From RGIG250 sp964540025 (GTDB lineage Bacteria > Bacillota > Negativicutes > Selenomonadales > Selenomonadaceae), in NCBI GenBank assembly GCA_964540025.1, contig CAZIKQ010000024.1:1-25845 (forward strand): a stretch of 25,845 bases of DNA. The letters are read 5' to 3'. The notes beneath the pieces were generated by a model, which saw only the letters and a list, made by a program, of their open reading frames with translations, was not told where the DNA came from and ran no database searches. The translations under genes and the position numbers were made by a program. Positions 1 to 5,929 of the stretch are shown here, piece after piece. Every line of letters begins with the position of its first letter. The stretch's first letter is position 1.

Positions 1-384
1 CGCATCGGAGATCAGGCTGCGGACATCGCGGAGATCATCCTGGCGATGCTGGCCGGGGGATACGCGCCGGAGGACCCGGGCCATATCCGGGCCATGGCGG
101 CGGAGGTCAGCCGGATGGTCACGGAAAGCGTTGATTCCTACGTCCGGAAGGATACCGCCCGGGCCAGGCTGGTAATTGCCCATGACGACGTTGTGGATCA
201 GGGCTTTTACCGGGTAAAGCAGGTTCTGATCGGAAACATCGCCGCAAACCCCGGCTGCGGCGAACACGCTCTCGACCTGCTGATGATCGACAAATATCTG
301 GAGCGGATCGGAGATCACGCGGTGAATATCGCGGAATGGGTGATATTCGCCGCCACCGGGGAATACAAAGGAGAGGCGCTATGA
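1..384 (+). CDS. phoU: PhoU-type phosphate uptake regulator, 3' part
   Basis: The gene is open from the first base in frame 1 and runs to a TGA at 382-384, so its start lies outside the window. The visible 127 residues hold the PhoU repeat signature twice: RIGDQAADIAEI at the very start and ERIGDHAVNIAEWV near the C-terminus. These are the acidic metal-binding helices of the three-helix PhoU bundles. PhoU proteins are cytoplasmic and couple the Pst phosphate transporter to the PhoR/PhoB two-component system, damping PhoR signalling when phosphate is plentiful (family knowledge). The stop overlaps the start of the next gene as ATGA (381-384), implying translational coupling with the regulator and kinase that follow. 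Family assignment is secure; only the extent of the missing N-terminus is unknown. Confidence 0.93.
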   Translation, partial: RIGDQAADIAEIILAMLAGGYAPEDPGHIRAMAAEVSRMVTESVDSYVRKDTARARLVIAHDDVVDQGFYRVKQVLIGNIAANPGCGEHALDLLMIDKYLERIGDHAVNIAEWVIFAATGEYKGEAL

Positions 385-1055
385 TCTGGTGCGTAGAGGA
401 CGAGGCCAGCATCCGGGACATCGAGCTTTACACCCTGCGCTCCACCGGTTTTGAGGCCAGGGGCTTTGAGAACGGCGGAGCCTTCCTGAAGGCGCTGGAG
501 ACGGAGAAACCGGAGCTTGTCATCCTGGATGTGATGCTGCCGGAAATGGACGGGGTGGAGCTGCTGCGGCAGCTGAAGGCGGCGCCGCGGCTGGCGGATA
601 TTCCCGTCATCATGGCCACGGCCAGGGGCGCGGAGTACGACAAAATTCAAAGCCTGGATCTGGGGGCGGACGATTACCTGGTGAAGCCCTTCGGCATGAT
701 GGAAATGGTGTCGAGGGTAAGGGCCGTCCTGCGCCGCTGCCACCAGGTATCTCCGGCAAAGCAGCTGTCGGCCGGGGGGCTGACGGTGGATCTGGAGGAA
801 CGGACAGTTACTGCGGACGGAGCGCGTATCCTGCTTACCTACAAGGAATTTGAACTGCTCCGGCTGTTCCTCTCCCGCCCCGGCGTCGCCTTCACCAGGG
901 AGCAGCTTTTGTCCGGCATTTGGGGCGTGGATTACCCCGGGGAGACCCGGACGGTGGATATGCACATCAAGACCCTCCGGCAGAAGCTGGGAGCCTGCGG
1001 CGCGATGATCGAAACGGTCCGGCACATCGGCTACCGGCTGGAGGCAGCCCCATGA
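381..1055 (+). CDS. phoB: OmpR/PhoB-family response regulator
   Basis: This is a 224-residue DNA-binding response regulator. I chose the ATG at 381 (MIWCVEDE) because it forms an ATGA overlap with phoU and begins exactly at the receiver domain; an upstream in-frame ATG at 336 lies inside phoU. Receiver domain residues 1-115: acidic pocket E6/D7, phosphoacceptor D50 in VILDVMLPEMDG, T80 and K102 (LVKPF). A winged-helix domain follows at about 125-224 (YKEFELLRLF ... VDMHIKTLRQKL ... RHIGYRLE), typical of OmpR/PhoB proteins. Position between phoU and a PhoR-like kinase supports a role in the phosphate-starvation response. The name phoB is by context; paralogues such as phoP or vicR are possible. 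The stop overlaps the kinase start as ATGA (1052-1055). Confidence 0.9.
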   Translation: MIWCVEDEASIRDIELYTLRSTGFEARGFENGGAFLKALETEKPELVILDVMLPEMDGVELLRQLKAAPRLADIPVIMATARGAEYDKIQSLDLGADDYLVKPFGMMEMVSRVRAVLRRCHQVSPAKQLSAGGLTVDLEERTVTADGARILLTYKEFELLRLFLSRPGVAFTREQLLSGIWGVDYPGETRTVDMHIKTLRQKLGACGAMIETVRHIGYRLEAAP

Positions 1056-2728
1056 CAAAGAAAATATTCCGCTCCATCCTGCTGGCGGCGGTTTCCGTCC
1101 TGCTGGCCAGTCTGGTCATCATCATGGGCGGTCTCTACGACTATTACAAAACCGTGCAGGAGAAACAGCTGCGGGACGAGCTTCATCTGGCCTCTTACGG
1201 AGTAGAGGCCGGCGGATTGGACTATCTGGAGCAGTTGGCCTCTCCCTACCGGCTCCCGTCCCCAGCGGATTTCCGCCTGACCTGGGTCGCCGCTGACGGC
1301 AGGGTGCTGTTCGACACCCATGTCCCGGCCTCCCAGCTGGAGAACCATGCGGACCGGGCGGAGATTCGTCAGGCGCTGGCCCAGGGGGAGAGCGGCGGCG
1401 CCCGCTACTCCGCCACGCTGACCGAGCGGACAGTGTATCACGCGCGGCGGCTGGCCAACGGAACCGTTCTGCGGATTTCCACCAGCCAGCTGACGTTGCT
1501 TGCCCTGGTTCTGAGGATGCTCCAGCCGATGCTGCTGACCGGGCTCCTGGCGGCCCTTTTCTCCGCCCTGCTGGCCCATCGCATGGCGAAAAGCATCGTC
1601 GCGCCGCTGAACCGTCTGGACTTGGACAAGCCCTTGGAAAACGACGCCTATGAGGAATTATCTCCCCTCCTGGGGCGCATCCATCAGCAGCGCCGGCAGA
1701 TCGGGGAACAGCTCCGGGAGCTGCAACGGAAAACCGAAGAATTTGAGCAAATCACCAGGAGCATGAGCGAGGGACTCGTCCTGCTGGACCGAAACGGCGC
1801 TGTATTGAGCATCAATCCCGCCGCCCGGGAAATTTTTCAGGCGGACAACTCCTGCCTCGGGCAGGATTTTCTCGTGGCAGACCGGGGCCAGGAAATCAAT
1901 CTGGCCATTCAAACCGCTCGGGAAGAGGGCTACAGCGAAATCCGCGCGGCGCGGCATAACCGGGAGTACCAGTTTAACGTCAGCAGGATTACGGAGGACG
2001 GCAACGGGGCGGGGACGGTCCTGTTGGCCTTTGACATAACGGAACAAGCCGCTGCGGAGCGCAGCCGCCGGGAATTTACCGCCAACGTGTCCCACGAGCT
2101 GAAAACACCTCTGCAATCCATCCTGGGCAGCGCCGAGCTGCTGGAAAACGGGCTGGTTAAGCAGGAGGATATTCCGCAGTTTGCGGGCGTCATCCGCAAA
2201 GAAGCATCGCGGCTGGTAACGCTGGTGGAGGACATCATCCACCTGTCCCGGCTGGACGAGGGCATCGCTCCGGCAAAGGAACCGGTGAATCTGCTGGAGC
2301 TGGCCCGGAGCGCGGCTTCCGCTCTGGGCCAGCAGGCGGAGGCCCGGCGGGTTTCCCTGATGGTGACCGGAGACGCCGCCGAGATCAGCGGAGCCCGGGG
2401 CCTCCTGTATGAACTGCTCTACAATCTGATAGACAATGCCATCAAATACAACACGGACGGCGGTAAAGTGGAAGTCGCCGTGGCCGCGGGGGACGACGCC
2501 GTGACAGCTTCCGTGAGGGACACCGGGATCGGCATCCCCCCGGAGTACCAGGCAAGGGTGTTTGAACGGTTTTTCCGAGTGGACAAAAGCCGCTCCAAGG
2601 CTTCCGGCGGCACCGGGCTGGGACTGTCGATAGTCAAGCATATCGCCCGGTATCATCACGCCGCTCTCAATCTGCACAGCGCTGTCGGGGAGGAAACTGA
2701 TATTTCCATCGTCTTTCCCCGCCCGTGA
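1052..2728 (+). CDS. phoR: PhoR-like membrane sensor histidine kinase
   Basis: The protein has 558 residues from the ATG at 1052, which overlaps the regulator stop (ATGA). An in-frame upstream start at 920 lies inside the regulator gene and was rejected. Order of parts: TM helix about 5-27, an extracytoplasmic sensor about 28-147, TM helix about 148-173, a short linker, a PAS domain about 230-335, then HisKA with phosphoacceptor H348 in SHELKTPLQSIL. The HATPase domain shows the N box (NLIDNAIKYN, about 458-467), G1 (DTGIGIP), F box (FERFFRVDKSR) and G2 (GGTGLGLSIVKH). By family it autophosphorylates H348 and passes the phosphate to D50 of the neighbouring regulator. The phoU-phoB-phoR order makes phosphate sensing the likely role, although the stimulus cannot be read from the sequence. 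Confidence 0.9.
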   Translation: MTKKIFRSILLAAVSVLLASLVIIMGGLYDYYKTVQEKQLRDELHLASYGVEAGGLDYLEQLASPYRLPSPADFRLTWVAADGRVLFDTHVPASQLENHADRAEIRQALAQGESGGARYSATLTERTVYHARRLANGTVLRISTSQLTLLALVLRMLQPMLLTGLLAALFSALLAHRMAKSIVAPLNRLDLDKPLENDAYEELSPLLGRIHQQRRQIGEQLRELQRKTEEFEQITRSMSEGLVLLDRNGAVLSINPAAREIFQADNSCLGQDFLVADRGQEINLAIQTAREEGYSEIRAARHNREYQFNVSRITEDGNGAGTVLLAFDITEQAAAERSRREFTANVSHELKTPLQSILGSAELLENGLVKQEDIPQFAGVIRKEASRLVTLVEDIIHLSRLDEGIAPAKEPVNLLELARSAASALGQQAEARRVSLMVTGDAAEISGARGLLYELLYNLIDNAIKYNTDGGKVEVAVAAGDDAVTASVRDTGIGIPPEYQARVFERFFRVDKSRSKASGGTGLGLSIVKHIARYHHAALNLHSAVGEETDISIVFPRP

Positions 2729-2737
2729 ACCGTAACC

Positions 2738-2839
2738 GGAATAATATTGCGGCTCAACCGCAAACTGACCGCGCAGCTGCTGCAAAACAAAATTCTCCGT
2801 CAGCAACCCCTTGAATTCCGTATAATCTGATGGCTGTAT
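2738..2839 (-). pseudogene. Remnant of a DUF4143-type AAA ATPase
   Basis: On the minus strand, about 34 codons read SDYTEFKGLLTENFVLQQLR and continue to a PQYYS stretch. This matches the conserved FKGALTENYV-type core seen in DUF4143 C-terminal domains of small AAA ATPases. Nothing upstream or downstream extends the domain, and the reading frame then runs antisense through phoR. I read it as a decayed fragment. It is recognised from motif memory only. Confidence 0.5.
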
Positions 2840-2841
2840 AT

Positions 2842-2917
2842 CACATTTTTCTTAGTATTTAAGATGCTTTTTGCACATTTTTCTGGGAGAATCCGGTCGT
2901 AAAATGCACATTTTTCT
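2842..2917. repeat. Three phased copies of CACATTTTTCT
   Basis: CACATTTTTCT occurs exactly at 2842-2852, 2874-2884 and 2907-2917, with start-to-start spacing of 32 and 33 bp, about three helical turns. The second and third copies share further bases (GCACATTTTTCTG). They lie in the 359-bp stretch between phoR and the acetyltransferase, beside the ATPase remnant. They could be protein-binding sites or the multi-repeat end of a lost insertion sequence. Apart from these repeats and the ATPase remnant, nothing convincing is seen in 2729-3087. Confidence 0.5.
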
Positions 2918-3087
2918 GAGAAATTATCCTCTGCGGGTCGCTTATTTGTTCAATTTCAGTTTACGGTCTGCCAAATTATTACAAAGCCATTGTTCAAATC
3001 AGATTGCTCCGGTTGAATTTTTGTTTTATGCCGTAGAAGACGCATAAAAAATTTCAGCCGCAAATTACCGTAACAGGTCGAGAAAAA

Positions 3088-3549
3088 ATGGATTCTAAAA
3101 TAATCATCCGGAAATACAAGCCGGCGGACTGTAAAGAATTAGCCGGGCTTTTTTATAACACGGTCCACACTGTAAACGCCAAAGATTACGCCAAAGAACA
3201 GCTGGCGGTCTGGGCCACCGGCAAGGTGGATCTGGCGGAATGGAACCGGTCATTGCAGGAACACTTCACCGTTGTGGCGGTTCATGGCGGCACCATTGCC
3301 GGGTTTGGCGATATCGACCGGACAGGCTATCTCGACCGCTTATACGTCCATTGGGCTCATCAGGGAGAGGGAATTGCCACGGCGATCTGCGACCGGTTGG
3401 AACGGGCGGTTCAGGGGAATATCGTTACCCAATCGTCTATTACGGCCAGACCATACTTTGCCCAAAGGGGATATGTAACTGTTAAAGAACAGCAGATAGA
3501 GCGGCAGGGAATTTGGCTGACGAATTTTGTCATGAAAAAGGAGCGGTAA
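3088..3549 (+). CDS. GNAT-family N-acetyltransferase
   Basis: This is a 153-residue single-domain protein of the Gcn5-related acetyltransferase fold. The N-terminal strand and helix (IIIRKYKPADCKELAGLFY) match the start of GNAT domains. The acetyl-CoA binding motif A is LYVHWAHQGEGIATAICDRL (about residues 89-108), with the Q-x-x-G-x-A/G pyrophosphate loop as QGEGIA. The C-terminus (YFAQRGYV ... NFVMKKE) is typical of the YafP-like group. The substrate cannot be deduced. The ribosome-binding site is weak (only GAGAAAAA precedes the ATG), and the upstream region is AT-rich compared with phoR. A + strand terminator follows. The gene lies just outside the CRISPR island boundary and appears to be chromosomal rather than island cargo. 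Confidence 0.85.
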   Translation: MDSKIIIRKYKPADCKELAGLFYNTVHTVNAKDYAKEQLAVWATGKVDLAEWNRSLQEHFTVVAVHGGTIAGFGDIDRTGYLDRLYVHWAHQGEGIATAICDRLERAVQGNIVTQSSITARPYFAQRGYVTVKEQQIERQGIWLTNFVMKKER

Positions 3550-3593
3550 AGCTCCCGTAAATTCCTTCAAACCAAATAATCATAATGACCCGG

Positions 3594-3632
3594 ACAGCGG
3601 TAAGCCCATCACGGATTTACCACTGTTTTTTT
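3594..3632 (+). terminator. Rho-independent terminator after the acetyltransferase
   Basis: ACAGCGGTAA at 3594-3603 pairs with TTACCACTGT at 3617-3626 (one mismatch), followed by a T tract at 3626-3632. It ends + strand transcription just before the island boundary. Confidence 0.75.
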
Positions 3633-3637
3633 GCATG

Positions 3638-3665
3638 AAAAAAGCCCCCGATTTCTCGGGGGCTT
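3638..3665 (-). terminator. Displaced tRNA terminator, now downstream of the CRISPR array
   Basis: AAGCCCCCGA (3642-3651) and TCGGGGGCTT (3656-3665) form a 10-bp stem with a TTTC loop. On the minus strand it is followed by six Ts (3643-3638). A minus-strand array transcript would end here, so the captured tRNA terminator probably defines the 3' end of the pre-crRNA. Confidence 0.85.
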
Positions 3666-3674
3666 TGATTTCTC

Positions 3675-3703
3675 TGGAGCTGATGATAGGAATCGAACCT
3701 ACG
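3675..3703 (-). pseudogene. 3' fragment of tRNA-Thr (T arm and acceptor 3' strand)
   Basis: The 29 bases are identical to the last 29 of the intact tRNA-Thr, including T stem and loop, the 3' acceptor strand, discriminator and CCA. The D and anticodon arms are missing, so it cannot fold into a tRNA. It lies 9 nt beyond the terminal CRISPR repeat and would be part of the array transcript. Confidence 0.9.
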
Positions 3704-3712
3704 GCTCATCAC

Positions 3713-3935
3713 ATTTGCAATAATAGAAATTAAACAGAGGTTTTAGCCATGCCGTCAATATCCACAATGTAGCTAATCTACAACAGTAGAAATTAAGCAG
3801 AGGTTTTAGCCAGAAGAGGCATCCATTGAAACAATCAAATCTACAACAGTAGAAATTAAGCAGAGGTTTTAGCCGTATTAGATGATGGTCGTTCTATGTA
3901 TCTACAACAGTAGAAATTAAGCAGAGGTTTTAGCC
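3713..3935 (-). CRISPR. Type V-A CRISPR array, four 36-bp repeats and three spacers
   Basis: Repeats are at 3713-3748, 3776-3811, 3839-3874 and 3900-3935, with spacers of 27, 27 and 25 nt. Read on the minus strand, the three intact repeats are identical and end in TAATTTCTACTGTTGTAGAT, the classic Cas12a handle with the TCTAC/GTAGA stem. The copy at 3713-3748 is degenerate in its handle (TTTCTATTATTGCAAAT), as expected of the leader-distal end. Transcription is therefore from high to low coordinates, with the leader at 3936-4086 and the newest spacer at 3875-3899. The stem and position beside cas2 identify it as the Cas12a array. Spacer 3749-3775 reads through as protein code on the minus strand (YIVDIDG), consistent with a phage or plasmid coding origin, but I cannot name a target. 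Confidence 0.97.
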
Positions 3936-4086
3936 CCATTTTGAGGGAACCGCAGAAAAGCCTGCCTAAAACCACCTTTATTTGTTAAACAAACGCCCCT
4001 AAAGCCAACCATCAGAGACCAAAACCTCTCTTCTCAGGCAATTAAACCACATTAAGACCCCGGTTTGCAAGTAAAAATTGAATCTG
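3936..4086 (-). promoter_or_regulatory. CRISPR leader with candidate promoter
   Basis: The AT-rich 151-bp stretch between cas2 and the first repeat is the expected leader. On the minus strand, TTGCAA (4065-4070) and TTTAAT (4041-4046) are spaced 18 bp and could be the -35 and -10 of the array promoter. Two short stretches resemble the repeat start (AGAGGTTTTGG near 4013-4025 and GGTTTTAGGC near 3963-3973, both on the minus strand). A small inverted repeat (TTTGTT, A, AACAAA) is at 3981-3993. The promoter call is inference. Confidence 0.55.
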
Positions 4087-4359
4087 CTAAACAATTATCA
4101 ATTCTTCATCGTTGTGCCTCGCATATCCGTAGGTCTCAATAGTGCAGCTGGCAGATAGTGTTATAATCATCACGCTGTCTTCCTCGGAAAACTTTGTCGC
4201 AAAATTATTTCGTATTTCTGAAACAATATTTTCCAGGATAGCCGGGCTGTTCTCTATCTCATACAGAGAGAACTGGAGCCGTCCGCCAAATTTTCGGATG
4301 AATTTATTGAACTTTGTCCGCAGCTTGTTATCGCTTATATCATAGCTGACCAGTACCAT
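4087..4359 (-). CDS. cas2: Cas2, CRISPR adaptation subunit
   Basis: The true start is the ATG at 4359, preceded by AGGAGG five bases upstream. The open frame extends to 4515 but those codons overlap cas1. The 90-residue product begins MVLVSYDISDNKLRTKFNKF, the Cas2 ferredoxin-fold first strand with the conserved acidic D7. FGGRLQFSLYEIE follows and matches the conserved R/Q-x-S-x-Y/F-E region. Length is normal for Cas2. By family it forms the dimer bridging two Cas1 dimers in the spacer-integration complex. The start lies 11 bp after the cas1 stop, last in the cas operon and directly before the leader, which is the standard type V-A order. Confidence 0.95.
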   Translation of the reverse strand: MVLVSYDISDNKLRTKFNKFIRKFGGRLQFSLYEIENSPAILENIVSEIRNNFATKFSEEDSVMIITLSASCTIETYGYARHNDEELIIV

Positions 4360-4370
4360 GCAAGCCTCCT

Positions 4371-5333
4371 CTACAGAAAAAATCTGGGAAAATCTTCCGC
4401 CTTTTTTCCCTTCATGAACGCCCGGTAATAGCTCTGGATATACTTGAAAATTCCCATTTTGTTTTCCAGAATCGGCTGAATTAAGAAACCTACATACGAG
4501 GGGTTCTTTTTCCATTTCAGGATATATCTGCCGTTAATCACTTCAAAATCATCTGGAATACATTGTCTAAGATTGACAGATTTCCTTACCTGCCTGTCCA
4601 CCAAAAAGCGAAATGGCTCCATAAGGTCGCATACCAGAGATTTCCTCATGTAGAATTCCCTGTGCAGTACCCCGCAGTACGTGTCAAAGCCGTATACGTT
4701 GAGCAGGGAGTCAATGAAATTAAACAATATCGTATAGCCAATATCGAGAGCGCTGTTTATATAGTCTGGCTTAATCCTCGGTTTTCTGCCGCGCCAGTCG
4801 GTATCGATATAGTATCGCGAGAAAAACAATCTGGCCGCCAATCCCTCCAGGCCGAGGAGTTCTGCCAAATCTCCACTGTGCGAGCCGATGCGTTCCTCAT
4901 AGGATTTCAAAGTCGAAATCGCCGCCAGCAGCTCGCTGCTTTTGTTTCGTTCCTGCTGAAGAAGCCTCCGGTAATTCTCAACTTTATTGCGAATGATCCA
5001 TTTCCCCAGCTCCAGTCCCGTGTACGAATACTGTTTCCGGCGCAGCAGTACATTTCCTTCCATGTGTCCGCCCAGAACCTCATATACTTTCAGGGAATGA
5101 TTCATCAATATAATCGTGAAGCCGAATTTACGCGCCTTTTGAAGGATTCCGCTGGTAACAGAGATGTGGCCGATGATAAACAGCAGGTACAGGCGGTAGC
5201 AGGTTGACTGGTGCTTAATCTTCCCGCCGCTATCTTTTATTATAAGGTTGTCATTGGCAAAGGATACCTTTTCTCCGTCACATAGAAAAGCAAACACAAT
5301 CTGCTTCTTTTCAAATTCCGGTGAATTTATCAT
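4371..5333 (-). CDS. cas1: Cas1 integrase
   Basis: The start is set at the ATG at 5333 because it forms an ATGA overlap with the cas4 stop and has AGGA upstream; the longer frame would use a TTG at 5351. The 320-residue protein shows the Cas1 active site: E163 in LLGLEGLAAR, H224 in GVLHREFYMRKS, and D236/E239 in CDLMEPFRFL, the metal-binding triad E-H-E/D. An N-terminal beta-rich dimerisation domain precedes the helical catalytic domain. By family, Cas1 with Cas2 cuts and joins new spacers at the leader-repeat junction. All catalytic residues appear intact, so adaptation could remain functional even if the effector is broken. It sits between cas4 and cas2 in a tightly packed operon. Confidence 0.95.
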   Translation of the reverse strand: MINSPEFEKKQIVFAFLCDGEKVSFANDNLIIKDSGGKIKHQSTCYRLYLLFIIGHISVTSGILQKARKFGFTIILMNHSLKVYEVLGGHMEGNVLLRRKQYSYTGLELGKWIIRNKVENYRRLLQQERNKSSELLAAISTLKSYEERIGSHSGDLAELLGLEGLAARLFFSRYYIDTDWRGRKPRIKPDYINSALDIGYTILFNFIDSLLNVYGFDTYCGVLHREFYMRKSLVCDLMEPFRFLVDRQVRKSVNLRQCIPDDFEVINGRYILKWKKNPSYVGFLIQPILENKMGIFKYIQSYYRAFMKGKKAEDFPRFFL

Positions 5334-5887
5334 AGCAGTGTCCTGTCGCAAGCAGGTTCATATATACAATTCAGGCATTTCGCCCGATTTTGCTGAATAT
5401 ATTCTTCAAGTTTGAAGCTCCTGATTTCCGCAATTGTCCGTTCAAATTTGGCCAGCATCCGGGGGGATTCCTCCGGGAAGGGAATGATATAGTTCCTGTT
5501 GTCGCTCAGGGAATGAAATCGAATCTGATTTACTTTGTATCCCATTTCCAGCAGGGAGAAATACTGGGCGTACAATTGGAAGATGTAGCCGTCATATACT
5601 TGAGAAATCTTTTTCTTGCGTTCGGTCAGTACGCCGTTTTTTATGTCAAAAACATCGATCCGGCCAAACAGCCGGTATTTTTCACAAATGACAAATGCCC
5701 CCTGCAAAACATCTTTCCGTGTCGAATATCTTCCCTCGTCCACCGCGCTATTAGCCCACGTTCCCTCGAGCTGGCTCCTGTTCTGGACAAGGGTGGTCTT
5801 TTTGCCACCGTACAGCTGATGAAAATATATGGAAACCGGACAGAAAATATAGTCATTCAGCCAGGAGAAGATTATGTAGTCATCCAT
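5330..5887 (-). CDS. cas4: Cas4 RecB-like exonuclease of the adaptation module
   Basis: The protein has 185 residues, with a purine-rich ribosome site (AAGGCAGGAA) before the ATG at 5887. Four cysteines for the iron-sulfur cluster are visible: C16 (FCPVS) and C171, C174 and C180 near the C-terminus (KCLNCIYEPAC). The RecB nuclease motifs are GRIDVFD (D78) and TERKKK (E89-x-K91), followed by QLYAQYF. By family, Cas4 trims prespacers and checks the PAM together with Cas1-Cas2. One oddity: where Cas4 proteins of this group usually have a GxxAHxxxD motif, this reads GTWANSAVD, so the histidine appears replaced by N46; alignment is needed to be sure. The stop overlaps cas1 (ATGA), and 42 bp separate it from cas12a. 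Confidence 0.93.
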   Translation of the reverse strand: MDDYIIFSWLNDYIFCPVSIYFHQLYGGKKTTLVQNRSQLEGTWANSAVDEGRYSTRKDVLQGAFVICEKYRLFGRIDVFDIKNGVLTERKKKISQVYDGYIFQLYAQYFSLLEMGYKVNQIRFHSLSDNRNYIIPFPEESPRMLAKFERTIAEIRSFKLEEYIQQNRAKCLNCIYEPACDRTLL

Positions 5888-5929
5888 TTCCTGCCTTCCC
5901 TCCCCCGGCTGAACAACTTTACAACATTT

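Larger units (their letters stand above)
3634..3703. repeat. Left direct repeat (att-like) of the CRISPR island
   Basis: This 70-bp copy differs from 9950-10019 only at 3666 (T against G). It includes the tRNA terminator hairpin and the tRNA 3' fragment. Similarity may continue with a 4-bp gap: GCTCATCAC at 3704-3712 resembles GCTCATTAC at 10024-10032, reaching right up to the first CRISPR repeat at 3713. Confidence 0.9.

Noticed and set aside
3675..3703. The tRNA fragment as a functional tRNA
   Set aside because: D and anticodon arms are absent and the sequence upstream is the CRISPR array; only the T arm and 3' acceptor strand remain.
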